From the NCBI RefSeq assembly GCF_000090795.2, contig NW_003546354.1, positions 1 to 45,193 of the forward strand: a stretch of DNA of 45,193 nucleotides, read 5' to 3'. The notes under the pieces were generated by a model that did not search any database, was not told the origin of the DNA, and was given only the letters and a program-made list of their open reading frames with translations. This stretch comes from Amphimedon queenslandica (Eukaryota > Porifera > Demospongiae > Haplosclerida > Niphatidae). The position numbers and the translations under genes are program-made. Below, one piece after another: positions 9,246 to 18,918 of the stretch (within the stretch, counting starts at the first letter, position 1; each line of letters starts with the position of its first letter).

Positions 9246-12200
9246 ATGACAATGATTCTCCTTCTTCTGGATTTGATTGCATTTTGTGAGTACATTCAAT
9301 AATTTGATCCTATTTTCCTTTAGCATCTGCAGCAGTATTGACTCAAACCTCTCCATCCTATAGTCCAGTGTGTCCTGGTGATAGACTAGTACTGACTTGT
9401 ATAACTGCAGCAGCTACTGAAAAGTCTGGAGGGCTAAGTTCATTTTGGAAAATAAGGCCTGGTCATGAATCTCAGTTAGAAGTAACAGGACCTGCAACTG
9501 TTGCTGGTTTTATGTTTAATATTGCTAATCTCAACAGTACTGCAACAATAACTACTGCTATTTATGAATCAGTATCAGAGTCATTGAATGCATCTATGAT
9601 TGAATGTACTGGAATTTCATTTATTCTTGATCCACAATCTGATGTAGTAGCTATTTATGTAACAGGTCAGCTCACGAGATGTGATATTTATATATAGATT
9701 ATTATACCAATAATAGATCTAGATCCACCAGTGGCTGTGAGTAATATAAGTATTATTCCAATTAATAATAGTGTAATGTTTATTAATTGGTTGCATCAGA
9801 ATCAACAGAACAGACAATGTATAAAGTATTATAAACTTATAGTTAACGACAGCAATGGTTCATCTACTCAATTCAATTCTACTGGGAACAATCCTAATAT
9901 AACTATTGATGATCTTGAAGTTGATACTAATTATTCATTTGTTATTATTGGTATTGATACTATTGGAAGAGAAGGACCTCTTTCATCAATTAATACAGTA
10001 TATATGGAATGGTAAGTACTCTACACACACACTCATTGTATTTCTTATAGTACCAGCTCAAGTTGTTAATATTAGTTGGGATCAGATATCAACTGATAGC
10101 ATTACAATAAGGTGGAATAACAATGAAGTATGTTAATTTATCATTAATTATGTTTAGTGATAATATTTAGGACTATTCTACTCTACCAGTTCCTCCAATT
10201 CAGTATTACATTATTAAAGTATACAACAGATCAAATAGTATCATATACAATAGTAAAACTAATGATACTAATATTACTATTACTGGACTACCTCTTACTG
10301 ATACGAACTACACTGTTAGTATCATTCCTGTTAATGTTGTTGGATGTGGACCATCAGTCACTGTTAATGGTTAATTATAATTAATAATTTATTTATCTAT
10401 ACATGTGTCATTCATGTAGTCAATATAACTCTTACAGTGACCAGTAGTTCAGTTAATAATGCTCCATCATCAGGTCTGTGTAGTTAATACATTATGCATT
10501 ACTACATATTATATTGTATAATCCTTATCAGTTGCATTAAAAAAATACTGATAATAGTACCAGTACATCAGTAATAACAATTATAGCTTTACCAATAGTT
10601 ATAGTGTCTTCAACAATTAATCAACAATCATCATCTTCTTTTATTTCAGCTACAGGTACATCAACTGGAACAACAGTATCAACTACTGCTAGTGGTTCTA
10701 ACGCTGTTCCTATTATATCAGGAGCTATTGGAACAGTATTTATTATAATAATAGTAATGACTGTTATATTAATAATAATACTGGTATATGCTAAAAGACA
10801 CAGTAAGCCTATTAATGTTAACTATTGATGATTTAATTCTCATTTATACAGGAGTAAAGAACAAAGAAAGGTTAAGTGAAATTTATATTAATAATTTAAC
10901 TTTTCTTATTATTAAAATAGTCACACAGCAAATGGTAATGAGGTAATACAAATACACATTTTTATTATAATATAAGTTTTATAATATCCTCAGCAGACTA
11001 AAGGAGTGACTGGCAGTTCATACAGGAACAATAATATTGAAGTAAATTAATAATAATGATCGATCCTTGTTTATTAAGAGTGAAGGATAGAACTCCTTCT
11101 TTCGGTTCTGATCCTCCAGTATATATAACTATACTGTAGACTGAGCCCATCATTCATTATATAACTACTGTAGACTGACCCCATTCAATATGTTGCTATG
11201 TTTCATTCATTAGTTACAACCTACTGATCCTACTTATGCTACTCCTATCACTTAATATACTGTAAGGACACTACAAGGAGGAGATGGACCACCTTCTTAT
11301 CAGCCACCACATCCTACTAGTAAGCACCTTTTAATGTATTTTTAGAATTTTGGGTCATTTCAAATGGTCATAACTCAAAACCTTTAGTCAGAATCAGTTC
11401 AAACTTTCTAAATAGCATAAGGATATGTATTAGAAAACAGTAAAAATTAGGGGTTATTTTAGAGCCAAGTTTTAGACAAAAAGCATGTATACTAAACAAG
11501 TACATGTTAAATAGCAGCAGCTCATAGTTTTAGTGTATCAAGTACATCAACAGCTTATTTCTATTGTATTACAGGTAGAAAAGTGTTTGATAAACTACGT
11601 ACACAACAGCATTTAGTACACATCACTTTAATACAATGAATATATCAATCCACATACACCATATACACCAGCACATACCGGTACTTATATCCAGTCATCA
11701 TTTAGTGAACATTAGCAAGAATAACATTTACCTTCCTATACCTGTCATGACACATGAACCATATGTGTGTACAAGTACCGCACAATGAACTGACATCAGC
11801 CTACATAGAGTAATCATATGTTTTACTGTGACTTACATGAACTAGCATGATAGACAAGAGGACATGATAGAATGATTGACAATGTGCTTAAGCACAGGTT
11901 CCATAGTGATCAGTTTTAAGCATAGATTCAGTAATTGTTACAGTATAATATTATTATTAATATGCAATACTCAATAGGTCAATACAGTGTTCTTAAAGCT
12001 AGTGATGATGATGGTGATGATACTCCCCCACCAATACCAGCCTATAATCCTAATGGAGTACAAGAATACTCTAAACTGAGGAGAGAGGGAGAGGTGGGTA
12101 GATAAACAATAAACAAAATACCAGACATACCATAACAATGATGTATAATAGAAAAAGAATAAACAACAACAACAAGGAGGTGGTCTACTTTATTCAACAC

Positions 12201-13281
12201 TCAATCAAGACGATGATACTCCTCCTCCTGTACCACCTGCTTATAATCCTGAGAGAGTACAGGAATATTCTGTATTGAAGAGAGAGGGAGAGGTCAGTGA
12301 TTAATGAGAGATTGTTTAAATGGATATTATTATGTATCATTAATAGAATAAGGGTCAACAGAGTCTGTCTACTGGTGCTACTGGATTATATTCAACCATT
12401 AAGGACACTAACAACCAGGTATGATGCACATCAGGTATAATGAACTACATGTACATAATGTATCAGGTATAATGAACTACATGTACATAATGTATCAGGT
12501 ATAATGAACTACATGTACATAATGTATCAGGTTTAATGAACTACATGTACATAATGCATCATATAAAGGAAGAAAAGAGAGGTAATGGATGAATTGAGTA
12601 CATCCTTTTAGCTGATAATGTAATAAGGTGAACCTATCTCGATGCTTGATGCAATCTGATATAATAGTGGGCCCTATACAGCCAGTCAGTGGGTGGACAA
12701 TACTATCAAATTACACTCTTAGTAATGTCATCCTAATTACACCATAAGTACATGTACATGTAAATGCATTAGTAGAAGGTAGTTACATTAGTATAAGGTA
12801 CATGTTGTCATATTCAATAGGTTTTAGTTGATGAATCAGCTCATAAACCAGTGTATGCTGATCTGGCTATTGCTGCTAAAGGGAAGAGACCACAGGCAGC
12901 ACCAAGACAAGAACAACCAGTGGTATATGCATTAGTTAACAACAAAGTAATAATAATGTACATGTACATGTAACAAATGGGTATCTTTTCCACTTTATTA
13001 TGCAACCACTATCTCTCTCTTTCTCTCCCGGCCCTAGTCTGTTCCTCCTCCCATTGCTCCTCCACCTGCTCCTGATAAATATGCAGCAGTCAATGGAAAT
13101 GTAAGCCATTACACTATACTGTATGGAGTAACACACCCTTCTATCTCTCTCTCCCCCCCTCTCTCTCTCCATCACTCTCTTCCTCTCTCTCCAGAGGAAG
13201 TCCACTACTCAAGAGCTGATCATGAATAGGTTAGGTGGTCTGGATATTCCTCCTCCAATACCACCAAAACCAAAACCTTAA
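9246..13281 (+). CDS. Ig/FN3 transmembrane receptor with tyrosine-motif cytoplasmic tail (plus strand)
   Basis: 17 exons called from splice sites: 9246-9285 signal peptide (MTMILLLLDLIAF); 9324-9665 Ig-like domain (Cys in LVLTC and MIEC); 9723-10011 FN3-1; 10051-10127 and 10171-10369 FN3-2; 10420-10473 linker; 10650-10802 Thr/Ser stalk and TM (VFIIIIVMTVILIIILVY) then AKRHS; tail exons 10852-10870, 10921-10942, 10994-11041, 11214-11319, 11978-12093, 12152-12292, 12347-12418, 12821-12946, 13038-13100 and 13195-13281. The tail carries QYSVLK, EYSKL, LLYSTL, EYSVLK, LYSTIK, VYADL, VVYALV and KYAAV, and ends PPPIPPKPKP, an SH3-ligand-like end. Several tyrosines fit ITIM/YxxL consensus. Exons 12 and 13 are a tandem duplication. 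Two problems: the 10011/10051 junction does not keep frame, and TAA at 11253-11255 interrupts exon 11. It may be a pseudogene, an assembly error or a short-tail isoform. Confidence 0.78.
12434..12561. repeat. 32-bp tandem repeat, four copies, in a receptor intron
   Basis: Four head-to-tail units starting GGTATAATGAACTACATGTA, period 32. The last copy has two substitutions. It lies in the intron between 12418 and 12821. Confidence 0.95.
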
Positions 13282-13384
13282 ATATACTCCAATACCTTAT
13301 ACCAGCTCCTCTTCAGTAGTATGTACATGCATAATGAATTAGATAACAATTGTCTCTAGTATCATGATCATGCATGGGTATATC

Positions 13385-13433
<49 letters not shown>

Positions 13434-13452
13434 CATTATTATTATCATTAGG
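13385..13452. repeat. (ATT)n microsatellite
   Basis: About 20 ATT units with interrupting ATC, just 3' of the receptor gene. Confidence 0.95.
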
Positions 13453-13732
13453 AGCATGCAGTAGTAATTCTGATTATTATAGTTTTAGCTCAGTATAATG
13501 TGTGTGTGTGTCAACAGTATATAATTGCTTTAGCTACCACTTTATAAAAACTGTTTCTTAAACCATTATTTCATTCATTTTTGTATTTTATTATCAGTTT
13601 TTACTTCCTTATTGTATCATTTGAAATGGTTAGTTATTATAAACATATTCATGATTATTATTATTGTCAATTACTCTCAATGAACAATCCATTGTTTATT
13701 ATAATGTAATGAATGTGTACTGAACTGTCAAT

Positions 13733-13779
13733 TATAGTCTCATGCCCCGCAAAGCGAAGGGGCTGGGTGACAAGACTAT
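13733..13779. repeat. Short hairpin element with TAGTCT ends
   Basis: ATAGTCTCATGCCCCGC at 13733 pairs imperfectly with GGGTGACAAGACTAT. The inner arms CCCC/GGGG close around GCAAAGCGAA. The TAGTCT...AGACTA ends resemble the elements at 38404 and 43228, but no target duplication is seen. Confidence 0.45.
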
Positions 13780-13952
13780 GACTATAAATAACAATAACAA
13801 CAACAATAGAAGTAATATGAACATACAATATAACTAATGGAGAATACAATAAAACAATAACAGTAATCTTGTACTTATAACAATAGTAGGAGGGGATGTC
13901 AATTAAGGGAGTAGGTTAATACAGTACACAAGCAGCTGCTAGTTATGTAGTC

Positions 13953-14005
13953 AACTATAGCAATAGCAATAGCAATAGCAATAGCAATAGCAATAGCAAT
14001 AGCTA
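13953..14005. repeat. (AGCAAT)n hexanucleotide repeat
   Basis: Eight consecutive AGCAAT units. Confidence 0.95.
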
Positions 14006-14089
14006 GTTAGTTGTCAACAATAGCATAGGACATTAGGACAGATTGAAGGGAGAATAGAATTTTGCTCAATGTGCTGAATAGAAAATTCT

Positions 14090-14345
14090 GATCAAAACTG
14101 GATCATTTATATGAAAAATAGTTGGTTATAGTGCATAAAAAGTTTCAATAATTCAAATCAAAATTGAGTTTTTTATAAATTTTTAAAGTTGCTCAATAAT
14201 TTCGGAGGGCCAAAGCTGTACTATATCAGGGTTATTGGACAAATGCCAAAAATGTAACAAAATGAGAATTCTCTGTTTTAATTTTTCTAATCATGCATGT
14301 TTTTCATGATTCAATCACAAAAACCACCACATTTATCTGTAATGA
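14090..14345 (+). repeat. Dispersed repeat, decayed core
   Basis: Same family and orientation as 1640-2145. The core is degraded to GCTGTACTATATCAGGGTTA at 14215-14234. Its 3' end runs into the upstream region of copy B. Confidence 0.65.
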
Positions 14346-14414
14346 AGCAACACTATTAGTATTACACTAGTGATATATATCTGTATTATAAATTGAGGAT
14401 ACATATATACTGTA

Positions 14415-14585
14415 CTGATAATACTTTAATTTGGCAGAAATTTATTTTGGCAATTGCATGGCAATTTGCAAACAAAATTACCAATATTAACATAATGCAC
14501 ATGCTCAATGACATCGTGCTTGTACCCAAAAATTGTCAAAATAAAGCTCAAACAAAATAAAGTGCTTTGTGTAAATACAACTTAT
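14415..14585. mobile_element. Decayed MITE related to 22655-22862
   Basis: Left part ACTTTAATTTGGCAGAAATT and right part AACAAAATAAAGTGCTTTGT are degenerate inverted ends. The interior has CCAATATTAA and GCACATGCTCAATG, as in the intact relatives. Confidence 0.55.
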
Positions 14586-15094
14586 ACTGCCGGATAGTGA
14601 CTTAGTGCATGAATCACAACAAGTGTTTTATTTACTAACATTATAAACCACATTATACATGAATACACACATACACAGTAATATTGAGGATATGCACACT
14701 CATGACTAACCATATACCAGTAGAGCATTTATTCAATGTACAGTCATATAATGATAGAGTATGTCTGTGATTGTACACATAATGACTTATCATGTAAGTA
14801 TGATTACCATGCAGTCCATAGTAAAAATGAGAGAATAGAGCAGGAGAGATATAGACTAAGAGAAACTGATTGAGTGAAGCAGATACTGTCAAAGCAACAG
14901 CTGCACTACAACTATAATTTTCTTTATATGTCTCATTTTCTCTTTAAAGAATTGTGTTAGATCATAAATTAAAGAATTAGTATAAATGATTATAAATACC
15001 ATCTATATAAAATTATCAACTAAAAAGAATGACTTGTATAGTTGCATTGTACTAATTAGATTGAATCTAATCATGACAACAATGCATCAGACTT

Positions 15095-15180
15095 CCATAT
15101 TTGGAGAATAAGTAGCCTATGTAAGTCATCATTCACAGCCTGCAAGTATACACTATAGTCTGTCAGTACAGACAGTAGCT
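15095..15180 (+). promoter_or_regulatory. Proximal promoter of copy B with CArG box
   Basis: A perfect CC(A/T)6GG box, CCATATTTGG, lies at 15095-15104, 76 bp before the ATG. The weak TATA position reads CTATGTAAGTC here, where C and D have CATATAAGTC and TATATAAGTC. CArG boxes are the binding site of SRF-type MADS factors. The block down to CAGACAGTAGCT is nearly identical in C and D. Confidence 0.7.
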
Positions 15181-18100
15181 ATGTCTCTCCTGTTAGTGGT
15201 TGTTCTCTTATTCTTCAGTAGCTCCTGCAGTGCCTCCTCTGGTCAGTATTATGTGTCTGATAACTGCAGTTCAGTTACTCAGTCACCTTGTAATCCTTTA
15301 TCAGTGTATGCTGGGAATATGTCTCAATACAATAACACCATCTTCTACTTCATTGGAACTAGTAGAATCGACTTTACTGTCACAATGGACTCAGTACAGA
15401 ATATAACTCTACATGGACTGGACCAGTCTCCTACTATTCACTGCTCATCTGGGTCTATAACAGTCAATACTAGCAGTCATGTGAGTTTCAGTAACTTATC
15501 ATTCCAACGATGCAGCATAGCTTTTGATTATTCCAGTAATATCACAATTACTGGTTCTAGTTTTGAAAACATGTTCTTACCTAGACTCCTCCACAATGTT
15601 TTTGATAGCAAGATAACATCTTCAGCTCTATATAGAGTAGTCATATTTATTTATTATGATCCACCTCCAGTGTGTTACAATGAATTACATCATTACTCAT
15701 TAACACTGACTAATGTTACTATGACTGATGGCAACATACGATTTTCAATGGATCATGGTACCTCATATAATGTATCAATTATTATTAATAATCTCAATAT
15801 CAACAGTTCAGGAGGTATCAGTGCAGGAGGTGTTGGTTTCTATTTCATAGAATCTCTTTTTTCTGTGTATGCTGCCAATTCATCAGTATCTAATACATTT
15901 GATGGATTTGATTCTCAATTTTCTGAAAGCCAGAAATCAAAAGATTGTAACATTAAAGGTGTTGAATCACTATCAACTATTGAAATTATAGACTACCGAT
16001 CTCACAACAATTGGAGAGGAATACGTTTTATTACAGATGCAAGTTATTTTGAATTTAATAACTATCACGTTGCTATTACTGTAAAATCATGTTTATTAAG
16101 TGACAATTATATCGATGGTTTATACATTGATGGAGGTATATTAACATCATCAAATCTTATCAGTGTTATAGATACTGAACTTATTGGAAACCAGAGAAAT
16201 GTGATAATAAGGAGTATTTCTCTTTTGAATAACATTAACATTACAAATACTCTATCAACAGGACTGGTGATTATATCCTCTGTAGTAACTGTAGAAAATA
16301 AATTAGTATTTAAGAATAATACTGGAGTAGTTGGAGGAGGAATGGCAATAAATAGTTCATCTGTTGTGGCCCTATCACCATCAGCTAACTTGGAGTTTAT
16401 TCATAATCATGCAACTTATAAAGGAGGAGGAATTTATATTGAAGAGAACAGTAAATTTCAATTTAAACAAATCTCCAGCTTTATTCCACTTACATTAAAG
16501 GATAATACTGCTGGAGTAGCTGGAAGTGATATATATGGGTTTATCTATCCATTCAGTTATTTCAACTTGACAAATTCTAAAATTAATGTATCAAGCAATC
16601 CAGTTAGATTCTTCTTTTGCAATCCTGACACACTAATGACACAGAATCATGATCAATATGCGGAGCAACAAATTTTTTCAGGTCAACCATTGAAATATAA
16701 TGTTGCTTTGTTTGTATCCACTTCAAATACAGGTGTATTCACCCCGAGAGATGGAGCAGTATTAATAAAAATTGATCAAATATCAATGGCATATGCCCAC
16801 ATCACTGATGATTGTTCATTGATTGAATACAAACCAGGTAGTCTAGCATACACCAGACATGAAATCATGATAGAGGTCATAAATTATCCTTACAAACTTC
16901 AATCACATTTCATTTTTAATGAGTGTCCTATTGGTTTCAGTGTAAATAGTTCAGAAGTTTGCGATTGTAGTCAAAGTCTTTCAAGAGAGAATGTGACATG
17001 TGATCTAGACAGTCAAAACATTACACACAATGGTCTACTGTGGATTGGAACATATGATGATACCAGTACACCTTTCAATGCTAATGAAACCAATCCTAAT
17101 GCATGCATTATCAATGAGGACTGTCTCCTCTATTGTTCTCCTAATCCTGTTACCTTCAAGTTGAATGACACTGGTACTCAATGTGTGGATAGTAGAGGAC
17201 ACAGAATGTGTGGATCATGTAGAGATGGATACAGTCTACTAATGGGATCAAACAAGTGTGGACATTGTCATAATAATTACATGATGATAGCTTGGATTGC
17301 TCTGTTTGCAGTCATGGGTATACTACTTGTGGTTCTACTCATTGCTCTCAATTTAACAGTATCAGTGGGTACACTCAATGGTCTATTGTTCTATGCTAAC
17401 ATTGTCAAGTTATATGAGCCAGTCTTTTCAAGGAAAGGAGCATTACCAGTCTTGAGTCAAGTGATATCATGGATTAACTTAGACTTTGGGTTTGAAATAT
17501 GTTTTTACAATGGTATGGACAGTTATGCTAAACAATGGCTCCAGTTTGCTTTCCCTCTCTACCTGTGGATCATTATCATTATCATTATACAATTGTGTAG
17601 GAGAAATGGTAAGATATCAAGACTGATGGGGTCTCATGCTGTTCCTGTTCTATCTACACTCTTCCTTCTTTCATACACTAAACTAGTACGTACTATTGTT
17701 ATTGTACTACACAAGCGTGAGGTAACTCTTCACTGTACAAATGATGAGTCAGTAAGATCAGTTAGTTTATGGTATGAGGATCCTAATGTTGAATATGCTA
17801 AAGGGAAGCATGCTGGACTATTTGGATTTGCCCTATTGGTGTCCATTTTCTTTGTCATACCATACACACTGTTCCTTTTACTTAATCCTTTTTATGAAAA
17901 GCATCTTTCAAATTTGAAACTCTTAAAAAAAATTTGGGATCGTTTCAAGCCTATTATTGATGCTTATAGTGGTCCAATGAAAGATGAGTATCGGTTCTGG
18001 CCTGGTCTACTGCTAGTTGCTAGGATACCAGTACTATTATCAGTTACTTTAGTTGACAGTTTCATTCAGTCACAGCACTTCCTATTGTCAATGCTATTGA

Positions 18101-18507
18101 CAGTGTTAGCTATAGTCCTGTCATTGAGTCATTGTTTTGGTGGAGTTTACAAGAAAAGAATGAACAATGTACTTGAAGTTTGGTTCTTGTTTAACTTATG
18201 TATCATGGTTGGTCTATCTGTAGCTCTTAATGAAGATAGCAAAGTATTGATCTGGTACAATACTTGTTTATCTGTTTTTATTTTTAGTTTTATTTTGATT
18301 GTTGTTTATCATCTTTACCTGCAGTTATCACCCATGAAAAATTATGATGCTCTAATTAAGAAGTTATTCAAGAAACAAGATGTAGATGATGATCAAGATG
18401 TAACTGAATTACATAAAACTGTTGATCAACAAATGAGAGAAATTGTACCAACTTCTACTGATGTTAGACTCAGTGATAGTCGTGAATCAGTTGTTGATTT
18501 GTTTTAA
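15181..18507 (+). CDS. Beta-helix 9TM membrane protein, copy B
   Basis: Intronless, 1108 residues. Signal peptide MSLLLVVVLLFFSSSCS (1-19). The ectodomain to ~575 is rich in N-glycosylation sites and beta-helix repeats; at 376-420 it shows FKNNTGVVGGGMAI and FIHNHATYKGGGIYI, the F-x-x-N plus GG-x-I pattern of polymorphic-membrane-protein folds. A Cys-rich neck follows at 580-698 (CDC, CGSC, KCGHCHNNY). TM1 is ~701-725; then the conserved GTLNGLLFYANIV and spans at about 791-805, 819-843, 879-900, 940-957, 967-988, 998-1015 and 1021-1046. The cytoplasmic tail ends VVDLF, resembling a class III PDZ ligand. Its 901-1017 block differs from A and C while both sides are near identical. The start is fixed by the signal peptide and the shared upstream sequence. 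Likely a plasma-membrane surface protein; ligand and activity are unknown. Confidence 0.95.
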   Translation: MSLLLVVVLLFFSSSCSASSGQYYVSDNCSSVTQSPCNPLSVYAGNMSQYNNTIFYFIGTSRIDFTVTMDSVQNITLHGLDQSPTIHCSSGSITVNTSSHVSFSNLSFQRCSIAFDYSSNITITGSSFENMFLPRLLHNVFDSKITSSALYRVVIFIYYDPPPVCYNELHHYSLTLTNVTMTDGNIRFSMDHGTSYNVSIIINNLNINSSGGISAGGVGFYFIESLFSVYAANSSVSNTFDGFDSQFSESQKSKDCNIKGVESLSTIEIIDYRSHNNWRGIRFITDASYFEFNNYHVAITVKSCLLSDNYIDGLYIDGGILTSSNLISVIDTELIGNQRNVIIRSISLLNNINITNTLSTGLVIISSVVTVENKLVFKNNTGVVGGGMAINSSSVVALSPSANLEFIHNHATYKGGGIYIEENSKFQFKQISSFIPLTLKDNTAGVAGSDIYGFIYPFSYFNLTNSKINVSSNPVRFFFCNPDTLMTQNHDQYAEQQIFSGQPLKYNVALFVSTSNTGVFTPRDGAVLIKIDQISMAYAHITDDCSLIEYKPGSLAYTRHEIMIEVINYPYKLQSHFIFNECPIGFSVNSSEVCDCSQSLSRENVTCDLDSQNITHNGLLWIGTYDDTSTPFNANETNPNACIINEDCLLYCSPNPVTFKLNDTGTQCVDSRGHRMCGSCRDGYSLLMGSNKCGHCHNNYMMIAWIALFAVMGILLVVLLIALNLTVSVGTLNGLLFYANIVKLYEPVFSRKGALPVLSQVISWINLDFGFEICFYNGMDSYAKQWLQFAFPLYLWIIIIIIIQLCRRNGKISRLMGSHAVPVLSTLFLLSYTKLVRTIVIVLHKREVTLHCTNDESVRSVSLWYEDPNVEYAKGKHAGLFGFALLVSIFFVIPYTLFLLLNPFYEKHLSNLKLLKKIWDRFKPIIDAYSGPMKDEYRFWPGLLLVARIPVLLSVTLVDSFIQSQHFLLSMLLTVLAIVLSLSHCFGGVYKKRMNNVLEVWFLFNLCIMVGLSVALNEDSKVLIWYNTCLSVFIFSFILIVVYHLYLQLSPMKNYDALIKKLFKKQDVDDDQDVTELHKTVDQQMREIVPTSTDVRLSDSRESVVDLF

Positions 18508-18569
18508 TCATACTCTTTGCTGCCAGTTCTAATTGTCTATTATTATTATTAGTTACTTAGTTTTAGGCT

Positions 18570-18575
18570 ATTAAA
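18570..18575 (+). terminator. Polyadenylation signal of copy B
   Basis: ATTAAA 62 nt after the stop, in the context GGCTATTAAAGCAGTGAC, which is conserved after copy C. Confidence 0.6.
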
Positions 18576-18812
18576 GCAGTGACTAAAGTAAAGTAGTGTT
18601 CAATAATAATTTTCATTTAAAGTCTTTTGTATGAGAATACAATTAATAATAATTATTTATTTTTAATTAAGAAGTGATATGAGATTCATTCATCTTTGTA
18701 CTTTTTGATGAAATTTCATTGAATACATCTGTATACAATAAGATATTAATAATGCACATCCAATATAGTAAACGGTAAGGGCACATAGGTCATAGTTAAG
18801 ACTAATACTCAC

Positions 18813-18856
18813 CTAATAATGACTCTGAGTCTTTCTCTGATATTTGCTTTAACTGT
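18813..18856 (-). other. Conserved 44-nt exon-like block behind the coiled-coil stop codon
   Basis: Flanked by TTTTGTAG acceptor and GTGAGTATT donor on the minus strand, and identical in the second copy at ~31000. One frame reads QLKQISEKDSESLL. It lies downstream of the stop at 18919, so it would be a 3'-UTR exon or belong to an alternative transcript. Confidence 0.45.
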
Positions 18857-18918
18857 CTACAAAAGTCATTTAACTGTGTGATGAGGATTATGGTTTACAG
18901 AAAGAGGAGGAGAAATAG

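Noticed and set aside
12434..12561. Possible CRISPR array
   Set aside because: Four contiguous 32-bp units with no spacers, in an animal intron.
15181..18507. Bacterial (Chlamydia-like) origin because of Pmp-type repeats
   Set aside because: Animal-type promoter, polyadenylation signal, local composition and eukaryotic neighbours; the repeat pattern is a fold signature only.
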